Positions 34,595 to 43,156 are shown, counted from the stretch's first letter. The stretch: DNA of 64,000 bases from an uncultured Bacteroidales bacterium (GCA_900316845.1 ONEG01000004.1:153790-217789); one strand, 5' to 3'. Program-made: numbers and translations. Notes: generated from the sequence alone by a model not told the origin.

Positions 34595-35704
34595 ATGAAA
34601 AAGGTCTTAGGAATTATTTTATTGTTGACAGGTATCGATTTATGCCATGCCGCACCTCAATTAGTGTATTACGGTGATACATTGGAGTGGAATACCGATT
34701 GGGTAAAGAAACAATGCGGCACTCTGGATATTTCCAAAAACATCATTGAGGTCTCCGGTATCGCTTGTTCCCGCGTCACACCCGGCTATATCTGGATGCA
34801 AAGCGACGAAACGGAAAACTATATCATCGCTACCGATGAGAAAGGTGCGCAGCGGGCATGTAAGTTGAAAATGTCGAAAACCATCGGATGGGATTGGGAA
34901 GACATGTCCGGCGGTGTCTATGAAGGAACGAATTACTTGTTTATCGGTTCGTTCGGCGATAATGACGAGCATCGGACCGACTACCGGATCATCTATTTTG
35001 AGGAGCCGGCGATTGATCCCGTGAACCTGCCTGAGCAAACAGTCACTCCCCGATACATCAAGTATGTTTACCCGGACGGTAAAAGCCATAATAACGAGGC
35101 GCTGATGTACGACAATGTGGACCAGATGATTTATATCATCACCAAGGTCTATTACAATGTCTGCCAGGTCTTCTCGCTGCCTTTCCGTCTGGACTATGGC
35201 GATGAGACCCAGACGCTCACGTATGTCTGCGACCTCGGCGTGAAATCGGACCTCGGCTATAGCGAGACCAACAAACCCTTCCAAGGTTTCCACCTCGTCA
35301 CCGGCGCAGATATATCGCCCGATGGAAAGTATATTCTTATTAAGAACCATAATAATATCGTTGCTAAGTATTGCTGGGTGCTGCTTTGGGAACGGCAGGA
35401 AGGCGAGTCGGTGGCTCAGACCCTGACCCGCGAACGCCATCCGCAGCCCCTCAAATGCTATAACGTGACTGAATGGCAGGGAGAAGCGATATGCTGGCTC
35501 GATTCGACGACTTTCTACACCACCTCTGATGCCGATGACGGCAATCCGCCGATCTACAAATATACGAAAAAATCTTCGCAAGGTGTGGAGGCGGTGCCTT
35601 CTCATGGTGCCCCCAAAGTGGAATTAATCATGCGGGATAATGTCATTTATGTCCGTTTCAACGACCGCTTCTACACCATGGACGGCCGCGAAGTGAAGAA
35701 ATAA
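34595..35704 (+). CDS. secreted propeller-like protein with C-terminal tail
   Basis: A 369-residue exported protein; signal peptide 1-19 (LCHA). It resembles uncharacterised Bacteroidota proteins with a beta-propeller-like repeat: VSGIACSRVTPGYIWMQSDE, WDWEDMSGG, YLFIGSFGDNDEHR, NNEALMYDNVDQMIYIITK. The end, RDNVIYVRFNDRFYTMDG, is a divergent version of the tail on other secreted proteins here. Enzyme or binding function cannot be assigned. The ATG at 34595 is chosen because the frame upstream overlaps the transporter gene and codes for nothing recognisable. Confidence 0.65.
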   Translation: MKKVLGIILLLTGIDLCHAAPQLVYYGDTLEWNTDWVKKQCGTLDISKNIIEVSGIACSRVTPGYIWMQSDETENYIIATDEKGAQRACKLKMSKTIGWDWEDMSGGVYEGTNYLFIGSFGDNDEHRTDYRIIYFEEPAIDPVNLPEQTVTPRYIKYVYPDGKSHNNEALMYDNVDQMIYIITKVYYNVCQVFSLPFRLDYGDETQTLTYVCDLGVKSDLGYSETNKPFQGFHLVTGADISPDGKYILIKNHNNIVAKYCWVLLWERQEGESVAQTLTRERHPQPLKCYNVTEWQGEAICWLDSTTFYTTSDADDGNPPIYKYTKKSSQGVEAVPSHGAPKVELIMRDNVIYVRFNDRFYTMDGREVKK

Positions 35705-35722
35705 ACACGGCTCCTGACAATC

Positions 35723-35750
35723 AAAAAAGCGTCCTTGTGGCGCTTTTTTT
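35723..35750 (+). terminator. rho-independent terminator
   Basis: AAAAAAGCG, 9-base loop, CGCTTTTTTT. It closes the glycan locus. Confidence 0.85.
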
Positions 35751-35783
35751 GTGCCATTCCTTGCATATCTCGAAAAAAAGCAG

Positions 35784-35791
35784 TACCTTTG
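35784..35791 (+). promoter_or_regulatory. -7 box of the DPP III gene promoter
   Basis: TACCTTTG followed by CACC, 22 bases before the ATG at 35813. A TTG near 35761 fits a -33 element. Confidence 0.8.
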
Positions 35792-35812
35792 CACCCGCAA
35801 AAACAAAAGCAT

Positions 35813-37822
35813 ATGAAAAAGTTTTATTTACCTTTCTTCGTTCTCGCTCTGGCGGCTATCTGCCTTTCCGGTTGCCGCAAGCACGAACAAGACCAACAAT
35901 CCTTCCAATACAACGTGGATAAGTTTTATGACCTGGAAATACTCCGCTACGACGTGCCGGAGTTCGATTCGTTGAGCCTGCAGCAGAAGCAGCTCGTGTA
36001 TTGCCTTTCCGAGGCGGCCCTCTGGGGACGCGACATTCTCTTTGACCAGAACGGTCGTTACAACCTTCGGATCCGTCGTGCCTTAGAGGCGCTCTATCTC
36101 AACTATCCGTACGACAAGAACACGGACGAGTTCGCCGCCCTTGAGCGCTACCTCAAACGCGTGTGGTTCTCCAACGGCATCCACCATCATTATTCCGAGG
36201 ATAAGTTCCTGCCGGAGTTCTCCGAGGAGTGGTTCGTCAACGCCTGTGCAGAAGCCGGTATCGCCTATGATGAGGAGATCATCCCTGTGATGTTTGACCC
36301 GGCTATCATGGCGAAGCGCACGACCGCACAAGACGGTGTGGACCTGGTGCTCTGCTCGGCCGGCAACTACTACGGCGAGGGTGTGACCCAGGCGGAGGCG
36401 GAGAAATGGTACGCCCTGCATAAAGACGACAGCCCCGAACCCAAGTGGATCGGTCTGAACTCCCAGCTCGTGAAGAACGACAACGGCGAGATCGAGGAGC
36501 GCGTTTACAAAGTCGGCGGGCTCTATTCCGAAGCCCTCGAGCATATCGTCTTCTGGCTCAAAGAGGCGCTCAAATATGCGGAAAACGACGCCCAGAAACT
36601 CGCCATCGAGAAGATGATCGCCTTCAACGAGACAGGTGACCTCACGACCTTCAACGAGTACTGCATCGCCTGGGTCAAAGACCTCGACAGCCGCGTGGAC
36701 TACGTCAACGGCTTCACCGAGACCTATTCCGACCCGCTCGGCATCACCGGTACGTGGGAGTCCATGGTCAACTTCAAAGACCTCGCGGCTACCAAGCGCA
36801 CGCAGCTCATCTCCGACAACGCCCAGTGGTTTGAGGACCACTCCACCACCGACCCCAAATACAAAAAAGAGGAGGTCAAAGGTGTGACCGCCAAGGTCAT
36901 CACCGCCGCTATCCTTGCCGGCGATTGTTACCCCGCTACGCCCATCGGCATCAACCTGCCGAACGCCAACTGGATCCGCAAAGAGTACGGCTCCAAGTCC
37001 GTCACCATCGACAACCTCATGCACGCATACAACGAGGCAGCGAAGGGTAACGGCTTCAACGAGGAGTTCATGATTGACGATGAGATCCGCAGCCTCTACG
37101 AGAAATACGGAGCCCTCTGCGGCGACCTGCATACCGACCTCCATGAGTGCGTCGGTCACGGTTCCGGCAAACTTCTGCCGGGTGTGACCAAAGATGCCCT
37201 CAAGGAACACGCTTCGACCATCGAGGAAGCCCGCGCAGATCTCTTCGGCCTGTATTTCCTCGGCGATCCGAAACTCGTGGAACTGGGTCTCCTGCCCAAC
37301 GAAGAGGCCTTCAAGGCCGGTTACTACCAGCAGCAGATGAACGGACTCATGACCCAACTCGTGCGTATCGAGCCGGGCAAGGACATTGAGGAGGCGCACA
37401 TGCGCAACCGCCAACTCATCGCCAACTGGGTCTATGAGCACGCGATGAACAAAGAGGTGGAGATTATTGAGCGCGACGGCAAGCACTACCTCCGCATCAA
37501 CGATTATCAGGGTCTCCGCCGTCTCTACGGTGAACTCCTCGCAGAGATCCAACGCATCACTTCCGAAGGCGATTACGCGGCGGCAAAAGAGATGGTCGAG
37601 AAATACGCCGTGAAGGTCAACCAAGACCTCCACAAAGAGATTTTGGAGCGTTATAAGAAACTCAACCTTGCTCCCTACAAAGGTTTCGTGAACCCCGTCT
37701 ATACCGCCGTGCGTGACGCGGATGGCAACATCACCGACGTCCAAATCGACTTCACGGAAGGCTACATTGACCAGCATCTCCGTTACTCCCGCGACTACAG
37801 TCCGCTACCCGATGTCAATTGA
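35813..37822 (+). CDS. dipeptidyl-peptidase III (M49) lipoprotein
   Basis: A 669-residue zinc exopeptidase that removes dipeptides from peptide N-termini. Lipobox LSGCRK. The HECVGH motif (HExxGH, about 442-447) and EEARADLFGLYFL (about 468-480) supply zinc ligands and catalytic Glu, as in Bacteroides DPP III. The ATG at 35813 follows the promoter directly. The gene is rich in GC at third positions compared with its neighbours, which produces long but meaningless antisense frames. Periplasmic or outer-membrane location is inferred from the lipobox. Confidence 0.9.
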   Translation: MKKFYLPFFVLALAAICLSGCRKHEQDQQSFQYNVDKFYDLEILRYDVPEFDSLSLQQKQLVYCLSEAALWGRDILFDQNGRYNLRIRRALEALYLNYPYDKNTDEFAALERYLKRVWFSNGIHHHYSEDKFLPEFSEEWFVNACAEAGIAYDEEIIPVMFDPAIMAKRTTAQDGVDLVLCSAGNYYGEGVTQAEAEKWYALHKDDSPEPKWIGLNSQLVKNDNGEIEERVYKVGGLYSEALEHIVFWLKEALKYAENDAQKLAIEKMIAFNETGDLTTFNEYCIAWVKDLDSRVDYVNGFTETYSDPLGITGTWESMVNFKDLAATKRTQLISDNAQWFEDHSTTDPKYKKEEVKGVTAKVITAAILAGDCYPATPIGINLPNANWIRKEYGSKSVTIDNLMHAYNEAAKGNGFNEEFMIDDEIRSLYEKYGALCGDLHTDLHECVGHGSGKLLPGVTKDALKEHASTIEEARADLFGLYFLGDPKLVELGLLPNEEAFKAGYYQQQMNGLMTQLVRIEPGKDIEEAHMRNRQLIANWVYEHAMNKEVEIIERDGKHYLRINDYQGLRRLYGELLAEIQRITSEGDYAAAKEMVEKYAVKVNQDLHKEILERYKKLNLAPYKGFVNPVYTAVRDADGNITDVQIDFTEGYIDQHLRYSRDYSPLPDVN

Positions 37823-37983
37823 TAGATTTTGTTTTTTATGTTTATTGCTTTTGAAGGCTTTTACTCGTTAGAGAGCGGAGTTTGGTGTTAAAAACTATCT
37901 GGGTGCTTGCACACAAGGAGTTTTTATCAACAAAGTACGCATAGCGCAAAGCGCAAAAGGTTTCAAAAGGGTTTTATGGGTTT

Positions 37984-39840
37984 TTGTTAAAAAAGAACAG
38001 TAGTGAATTGAATATTTCCCTTCCAATATCAAAGAGTATAGCGAATAGAATTCTTCTATTGCAGGCTATCCATGGAGATCCGCTTATGCGGGTCTCTTCG
38101 GATATGCCCGACGACGTCCTCGTCCTCCACGATGCCCTGGAACAACTGCAAACCTTCAAACAAGGCGCAGCCCAAAACTCCAAACAAGCACCTTTGGTGC
38201 TCAACCTCAAGAATTGCGGTACCGCCCTCCGCTTCCTCCAAGTCCACATCGCCAAATGTTATCCCGGCGCACCGATCACCCTTACCGGCGATCCGCGTCT
38301 CATGGAGCGAGACGGTAAACCCACCACTCAAACGACCTCTGCCCTCATCCTCCACGGTGAACCCATCCCCGTAGCCGAAAACGAGTCTCCTTATATTACG
38401 ATGAGCCGCCGCATGGTCTCCATGTATCAGCCATGCATGGCTGATGATATAGAGCCATGTTGGTCTTCCGCGGCCTTCTGGTATGAGTACGTAGCCATCC
38501 ATGGCGGCGAGTTACTCCTTGAAGGTCTCCAACCCGATTCCCTCCAAGGCGACCGTATAGTAGCCGACCTCTACGCCACCCACTTTGGCGTCCAAACAGA
38601 GTTTATAGAAGATGGAGCAGTGATTCGGTCTGTCAGTCCAAAGGACGGTCTGTATTCTGTCAGCGAAGCGGTCTGTCAGCCGAAGGCGGTCTCCATCGAC
38701 TTTTTCAACTGCCCCGATCTCTATCCCGCCATCGCTTTAACCTGCGAACGCCTCGGAATAACCCTTCTGGCCACCGGTACCGACCGTCTCCGCCACAAGG
38801 AATCCGACCGCATAGAAGCCGTCCGACTCCACGAAGTCCGCAACGACCACCGGATGGCGATGGCCCTCCTTGCCGCAGATTTTCCGGTCGCTGAATCCGA
38901 ACAAACCTGCATCGCCAAAAGCTATCCCCAATTCCCCGAAATTTACCGTCGAATAACGACGGTCGAACGACGGTCAAACGACGGTCAAACGACGGTCAAA
39001 GCCAATGTAAGTACTCTGTCGGTTACCCATATTACCCCTATTCGGGGCGTCAACGATGACAATTTAGGCAAAAAACATGCCCTCTCCAAACTCATCCACG
39101 CCGCCACGACAGAATATATCTGGCTCCATGATGACGATGTTATTTTGCCGCCTGTCTGTCAGCCCGAAGGGCGGTCTGTATTCTGTCAGCCGAAGGCGGT
39201 CTGTCAGCATAGCGGTCTTGTAATTTTGCCCTTAAAGATGGAAAGCGAAAGCGACGAGCCATCTTTATTGGAAAAATTACAGATTGCCGAATACGCTGCC
39301 ATCCAGGAGTTGACGATGCGTACCGCCAAACGCGGTCATGCCGTCATGTGTTCCGGCGCGAACCTCATCGTCCGTCGTGAGGCATGGCTTGCTTGTGAGC
39401 CTGACCTCCATCCGGAGATCCCTTCCGGCGACGATATGTTCCTGTTGGAAGCAATGAAAAAGCGCGGCTACAAGATCTCCGTCATCGACGAACCCGACTT
39501 CACCGCCGTCGTTCGTCCTCAAACCACTTGGCGGGCGTTCTTCCGTCAGCGAATGCGTTGGGCAGGCAAAGCACCCAAATACACCGACCCGGACATCCTC
39601 CGTTGCGGCGCACTCATCGTGGCTGCCAACCTCCTCCAACTCCTTTGTCCCCTGATCCTCTTGATCAAATTCCCGATAGAGTACTCCCTCATCCGCCGGC
39701 GGCAAATGAGGGAGCATAAAATTATCAATTATCAATTATCAATTATCAATTTCTCAATAGCTTTGCTATTGGAGCTCCTCTATCCTTTCTATATCCTCCT
39801 CTCCCTCCTCGGCGGCCTCTTCCGCCAGAAGAAGTGGTGA
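37984..39840 (+). CDS. aroA: EPSP synthase fused to a truncated glycosyltransferase
   Basis: 618 residues, TTG start. Residues 10-345 are an EPSP synthase (shikimate step 6): ISKSIANR, NCGTALRFL, GDPRLMERDGKP, TTQTTSALIL, DLYPAIA, LRHKESDRI, NDHRMAMALLAA, KSYPQFPEIY. All key residues are seen, but about 45 and 30 residues usual in the family are missing after RLMERDGKP and after RIEAVRL. From about 355 a GT2 domain begins in mid-fold (GKKHALSKLIHAATTEYIWLHDDDV, PSGDDMF, RQRMRWAGK, two membrane helices); the N-terminal 75 residues with the usual nucleotide-binding strand are absent. Repeats lie in frame at four places, one at the joint. It may be a living chimera or a decaying locus; the frame is open throughout. 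Confidence 0.8.
   Translation: MLKKNSSELNISLPISKSIANRILLLQAIHGDPLMRVSSDMPDDVLVLHDALEQLQTFKQGAAQNSKQAPLVLNLKNCGTALRFLQVHIAKCYPGAPITLTGDPRLMERDGKPTTQTTSALILHGEPIPVAENESPYITMSRRMVSMYQPCMADDIEPCWSSAAFWYEYVAIHGGELLLEGLQPDSLQGDRIVADLYATHFGVQTEFIEDGAVIRSVSPKDGLYSVSEAVCQPKAVSIDFFNCPDLYPAIALTCERLGITLLATGTDRLRHKESDRIEAVRLHEVRNDHRMAMALLAADFPVAESEQTCIAKSYPQFPEIYRRITTVERRSNDGQTTVKANVSTLSVTHITPIRGVNDDNLGKKHALSKLIHAATTEYIWLHDDDVILPPVCQPEGRSVFCQPKAVCQHSGLVILPLKMESESDEPSLLEKLQIAEYAAIQELTMRTAKRGHAVMCSGANLIVRREAWLACEPDLHPEIPSGDDMFLLEAMKKRGYKISVIDEPDFTAVVRPQTTWRAFFRQRMRWAGKAPKYTDPDILRCGALIVAANLLQLLCPLILLIKFPIEYSLIRRRQMREHKIINYQLSIINFSIALLLELLYPFYILLSLLGGLFRQKKW
38426..38445. repeat. 20-bp perfect palindrome within aroA
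   Basis: ATCAGCCATGCATGGCTGAT, coding for part of an insertion (QPCMADD) absent from other EPSP synthases. Confidence 0.7.
38626..38692 (+). repeat. GTCTGT..CTGTCAG repeat, in-frame copy 1
   Basis: Units CGGTCTGTCAGTCCAAAGGA, CGGTCTGTATTCTGTCAGCG, CGGTCTGTCAGCCGAAGG. Adds about 20 residues to the EPSP synthase half. Confidence 0.8.
38955..38998. repeat. 44-bp block of four 11-bp units at the fusion joint
   Basis: aacgacggtcg once, then aacgacggtca three times, directly after the EPSP synthase end and before the glycosyltransferase part. Encodes TTVERRSNDGQTTVK. Confidence 0.9.
39150..39219 (+). repeat. GTCTGT..CTGTCAG repeat, in-frame copy 2
   Basis: CTGTCTGTCAGCCCGAAGGG, CGGTCTGTATTCTGTCAGCC, CGGTCTGTCAGCATAG inside the glycosyltransferase half, after the DDD motif. 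Confidence 0.8.
39721..39748. repeat. 7-bp tandem array attatca x4
   Basis: Four units in frame, encoding IINYQLSI before a membrane helix. Confidence 0.85.
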
Positions 39841-39842
39841 GG

Positions 39843-40274
39843 TTACTTCAGGCCTTCGATCAGTTTGTCGAGGGAGGGGATGAGGGCTTTCAGTTCCTCT
39901 ATGGACACATGCTTGGTGACCTCGGCGCCTAATCGGTTCGGGATGTCTTTGGCTTGTTCCTCCATCGCTTTGCCGGCGTCAGTCAGGCAGACGATGCGTT
40001 GCCGCGTATCCACTTCACCTTTGACACGCGTCACTAAGCCCTGACGTTCCATCCGTTGCAGGAGCGGCGTGACGGTATTCGTCTCCAGATGAAGGCGTTT
40101 GGCGATGTCGTTCACCGGCTGGCGGTCTTTTTCCCAAAGAACCAACAACACCAGGTACTGCGGGTACGTGATCCCCAAGGTCTCAAAATAGGGACCGTAC
40201 GCACCGGCAATCAACCGCGCAGCCGTATAGAGGCGGAAGCAGAGTTGGTTATCTAATTTCAGTTGTTCGTACAT
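39843..40274 (-). CDS. MarR/OhrR-family regulator
   Basis: A 143-residue winged-helix repressor. N-terminal KLDNQLCFRLYTAARL with Cys in the position of the peroxide-sensing Cys of OhrR; ITYPQYLVLLVLWE; recognition region IAKRLHLETNTVTPLLQRMERQGLVTR; wing DTRQRIVCLTD. OhrR senses organic peroxides through that Cys. The glutathione peroxidase upstream on the same strand supports a peroxide role. The stretch between them is gene debris. Confidence 0.85.
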   Translation of the reverse strand: MYEQLKLDNQLCFRLYTAARLIAGAYGPYFETLGITYPQYLVLLVLWEKDRQPVNDIAKRLHLETNTVTPLLQRMERQGLVTRVKGEVDTRQRIVCLTDAGKAMEEQAKDIPNRLGAEVTKHVSIEELKALIPSLDKLIEGLK

Positions 40275-40278
40275 ATTG

Positions 40279-40368
40279 TTATCCTAATACTACATCGAGA
40301 ACCATCATCAGCACGAAGCCGATAGCGCAGATGACAAAATGGATGCTGACAGAAGGGAACGCGTTACA
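40279..40368 (-). pseudogene. remnant: C-terminal end of a ZIP metal transporter
   Basis: An open frame of 29 codons without a start reads ...AFPSVSIHFVICAIGFV then LMMVLDVVLG and stop, matching the last helix of ZIP-family zinc transporters, which commonly end in MMVLDVALG. Everything upstream has been lost. Confidence 0.6.
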
Positions 40369-40471
40369 TCATTTCGATGAGGAAGTTCTCGTAACCCAGC
40401 TTGTCGATGTAGTTGAGGTACTGCTTCTCCCAAGCCATGTGCTCTACCTCGCCGTCGATCCATTTTAAAAG
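40364..40471 (-). pseudogene. remnant: C-terminal end of an unidentified protein
   Basis: An open frame (KWIDGEVEHMAWEKQYLNYI then DKLGYENFLIEMM, stop) starts after a stop and has no proper start codon. It looks like the coding end of a helical protein that I do not recognise. It overlaps the ZIP remnant by 5 bases in another frame. Confidence 0.5.
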
Positions 40472-40475
40472 TTAA

Positions 40476-41015
40476 TTACAATAGTTTCAGGATTTCAGCC
40501 TCTATGTCTTCGGGTTTGGTGGTCGGAGCGAAACGGCCGACTACATTACCCTCGCGGTCCACGAGGAACTTGGTGAAGTTCCAACGGATGTCGGACTCTT
40601 TGTTATAGGTCTTGCTGATTTTCTTGAGCATGGCGCCGGTAGCCTTTGCACCCAGACCGTTGTACTCCTCGGTAGGAGCCTGCTCTTTGAGGTAGGTGAA
40701 TACCGGACTTTCGTTCTCGCCGTTCACCTCGATCTTCGAGAACTGCGGGAAGGATACATTGTATTTGAGCTGGCAGAAAGAAACGATCTCCTCATCGGAA
40801 CCCGGAGCCTGCTGACCGAACTGGTTGCAGGGGAAATCAAGGATCACTAGACCCTTCTCCTGATATTTCTTATAGAGGTTTTCGAGCGCCTCGTACTGCG
40901 GCGTAAATCCGCAACCCGTTGCGGTATTAACTATTAAAAGGACTTTGCCTTTGTACTCGTTTAATTTGACTTCATTCTTCTTGGTGTCCAGCACCGTAAA
41001 ATCATAGATCTTCAT
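40476..41015 (-). CDS. glutathione peroxidase-family peroxidase
   Basis: A 179-residue thiol peroxidase of the glutathione-peroxidase fold. [12 protein letters not shown] carries the peroxidatic Cys, [15 protein letters not shown] the Gln and a resolving-region Cys, and [22 protein letters not shown] the Trp/Asn of the active site. No signal peptide. In bacteria these usually work with thioredoxin. The promoter at 41099 leaves a leader of nearly 80 bases. Confidence 0.9.
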   Translation of the reverse strand: MKIYDFTVLDTKKNEVKLNEYKGKVLLIVNTATGCGFTPQYEALENLYKKYQEKGLVILDFPCNQFGQQAPGSDEEIVSFCQLKYNVSFPQFSKIEVNGENESPVFTYLKEQAPTEEYNGLGAKATGAMLKKISKTYNKESDIRWNFTKFLVDREGNVVGRFAPTTKPEDIEAEILKLL

Positions 41016-41098
41016 AATTTTATCTGTTTTAGAGTTATTTTCTGTTTGTGCGCAGGCCGGGGAGTATGATTTGTGTCGCTCGCGACTGAAATCGAGTG

Positions 41099-41106
41099 CA
41101 AAGGTA
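41099..41106 (-). promoter_or_regulatory. -7 box of the peroxidase promoter
   Basis: TACCTTTG followed by CACTC on the minus strand. Confidence 0.75.
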
Positions 41107-41210
41107 CAACAAATATTTTAATATCGCAAGCGACATATCTATAAATGGTGTATTTTCTTAATGAGAGTATATAAATTATTAAAATACATACTATATATAA
41201 AAACAACACA

Positions 41211-41236
41211 CGCGCGTACTAATTAAGGTACGCGCG
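41211..41236 (-). terminator. rnf operon terminator
   Basis: CGCGCGTAC, 8-base loop, GTACGCGCG; on the minus strand it is followed by TGTGTTGTTTTT. Confidence 0.7.
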
Positions 41237-41254
41237 CATGTATGCGTAAGGGTC

Positions 41255-41294
41255 CTAGGAAACTAGGATACTAGGATCCTAGGTTCCTAGAATT
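41255..41294. repeat. 8-bp tandem array ctaggNNN x5
   Basis: ctaggaaa, ctaggata, ctaggatc, ctaggttc, ctagaatt, directly after the rnfA stop. Confidence 0.85.
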
Positions 41295-41295
41295 A

Positions 41296-41898
41296 TTAAA
41301 CCACACCGCTGAAGCCCATGAAGGCCATCGCCAGGAGACCTGCGGTCAGGAGGGCGATCGGAGTGCCCTTCATTGCCTCGGGCACTTTGTTGAGTGCCAA
41401 CTGCTCGCGGATACCTGCGAAGAGGACGAGCGCGAGCGCAAAACCGATTGCTGTAGCGAAGGCATAAACGGTACCGGAGAGCAGACCGTAGTCGGCGCCC
41501 AGCGGCAGTTTAGCCAAGAGCTTGTTCTGGTCGGCTACGATAAGAGCCACACCGAGAATACAGCAGTTGGTGGTGATCAGCGGCAGGAACACACCCAGAG
41601 CCTGATAGAGCGCCGGAGACACTTTCTTCAACATGATCTCGATCATCTGCACGAGGGCGGCGATGACGAGGATGAAGAGGATGGTCTGGAGGAACTCAAC
41701 GCCCCAGAGGACGAGTAACTTCTGCAGCAGATACGTAACAACCGTAGCGAGCGTGAGCACGAACGTAACGGCGGCACCCATACCCAGCGCGGTGTCAATC
41801 TTCTTACTTACACCCAGGAACGGACAGATGCCCAGGAACTGGCTCAATACAATATTGTTAACAAATATTGCAGAGATGAAAATCAGAAAATATACCAT
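41296..41898 (-). CDS. rnfA: Rnf complex membrane subunit A
   Basis: 200 residues, six membrane helices. NNIVLSQFLGICPFLGVSKK and TTNCCILGVAL contain the conserved Cys residues that hold an intramembrane Fe-S centre with RnfE. Part of the ferredoxin:NAD+ oxidoreductase that pumps Na+ or H+. Last gene of the operon; five bases separate it from rnfE. Confidence 0.95.
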   Translation of the reverse strand: MVYFLIFISAIFVNNIVLSQFLGICPFLGVSKKIDTALGMGAAVTFVLTLATVVTYLLQKLLVLWGVEFLQTILFILVIAALVQMIEIMLKKVSPALYQALGVFLPLITTNCCILGVALIVADQNKLLAKLPLGADYGLLSGTVYAFATAIGFALALVLFAGIREQLALNKVPEAMKGTPIALLTAGLLAMAFMGFSGVV

Positions 41899-41903
41899 AA
41901 TAT

Positions 41904-42491
41904 TTATTTCTTTTGAAGTTTATTTACTGCCGCCATGAGGTAGGCGAGGCAGATGAACGCACCCGGAGCAAGTACGAAGATCAGCGCTGCGAACTGGCTG
42001 CTGTAGAGTTGGAAACCGAAGACGGTACCTGCACCTAAGAACTCGCGGATGATACCCAGCACGGTCAGCGAGAGGGTAAAACCGAGACCCATACCGATTC
42101 CGTCCAGCGCGGAGAGGCCGACGGTGTTCTTCGCTGCAAATGCCTCTGCACGGCCAAGTACGATACAGTTCACTACAATCAGCGGGATGAACAGACCCAG
42201 CACATCGTAGATAGCCGGCAGGTAAGCCTGCATGACAAGTTGTACCATCGTCACGAACGTAGCGATGACTACGATGAATGCCGGGATACGTACTTTATCC
42301 GGGATGAGATTCTTGAGGAGCGAGATCACTACGTTCGAGCAAACGAGCACGAAGAGCGTAGCCAAGCCCATGGACATACCGTTAACGGCACTGGTGGTAG
42401 TAGCCAGCGTAGGGCACATACCGAGAACCAACGCAAAAGTAGGATTCTCCTTGAGAATACCGTTGGTCAATGTTTTCATTGCGTTACTCAT
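41904..42491 (-). CDS. rnfE: Rnf complex membrane subunit E
   Basis: 195 residues, six helices, topologically opposite to RnfA. NPTFALVLGMCPTLATTTSAVNG and VVNCIVLGRAEAFA are the Cys-bearing motifs. Two bases separate it from rnfG. Confidence 0.95.
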   Translation of the reverse strand: MSNAMKTLTNGILKENPTFALVLGMCPTLATTTSAVNGMSMGLATLFVLVCSNVVISLLKNLIPDKVRIPAFIVVIATFVTMVQLVMQAYLPAIYDVLGLFIPLIVVNCIVLGRAEAFAAKNTVGLSALDGIGMGLGFTLSLTVLGIIREFLGAGTVFGFQLYSSQFAALIFVLAPGAFICLAYLMAAVNKLQKK

Positions 42492-42493
42492 AA

Positions 42494-43144
42494 TTATTCC
42501 TCCTTTTCTGCGGGTTGTACTTCAGTTACTTCAGCGGGTTGCTCTGCTGCCGGTTCTGCACCTTGCAGCTGGCTTGCGCCGGAAGCTGCCTCAACAGCCC
42601 CTTCAGCAACAGCTGCGTACGCTTTGTTGACAGCTTTCAGGAATGCGCGGCTGGAGATGGTGGCAGCGGTGATAGCATCTACGTCTCCGCCATCTTTGTT
42701 GACAGCCAGTGCGCCGGCTTTCTTACCGATGATAGAGCGGTTGCCGACAGCGTCCTTGAACCAGTGGTCGATATGCGCACCCAGACCCGGAGTCTCGGTC
42801 TGCTTGAGAACGACGTAGTCGAGCACTTCGCCTTCTTTGCCTAAGCCCACCATGATTACTTGCGGGCCGTCGAAACCGACTTCAGAGGTCTCTACCGCGG
42901 TAGCTACCCATTCGTCGTTGATGAAGGCTTTGTAGATGGTCAGCCCCTCAGCCTGCTCGGGTTCTGCGATAGAGCAGCCCTCCGGAAGCACAGCGAGGAT
43001 AGCGGCCTGCTGTTTCTGAGCCTCTTGTTTAGCGATGGTGGCTTCGGTGACAGCGTAAACGCCTGCCAGAGCTCCTGCGGCTACCATAGCGATGATAACC
43101 AGGGAGAGCACCATGTTCTTGAATGTACTTTCTAATTTTGCCAT
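42494..43144 (-). CDS. rnfG: Rnf complex FMN-binding subunit G
   Basis: 216 residues: one N-terminal membrane helix, then a periplasmic FMN-binding domain. KQTETPGLGAHI and the flavin-attachment region DAITAATISSRAFLKAV, in which a Thr is expected to carry covalent FMN. The Ala/Glu-rich C-terminus (after about 180) is low complexity. Confidence 0.9.
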   Translation of the reverse strand: MAKLESTFKNMVLSLVIIAMVAAGALAGVYAVTEATIAKQEAQKQQAAILAVLPEGCSIAEPEQAEGLTIYKAFINDEWVATAVETSEVGFDGPQVIMVGLGKEGEVLDYVVLKQTETPGLGAHIDHWFKDAVGNRSIIGKKAGALAVNKDGGDVDAITAATISSRAFLKAVNKAYAAVAEGAVEAASGASQLQGAEPAAEQPAEVTEVQPAEKEE

Positions 43145-43156
43145 AGTTGTGCCTCC

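Noticed and set aside
36083-37777. 564-codon open frame on the minus strand opposite DPP III
   Set aside because: It is the mirror of a GC-rich gene with strong codon bias; its translation shows no domain, while the plus strand has the complete M49 motifs.
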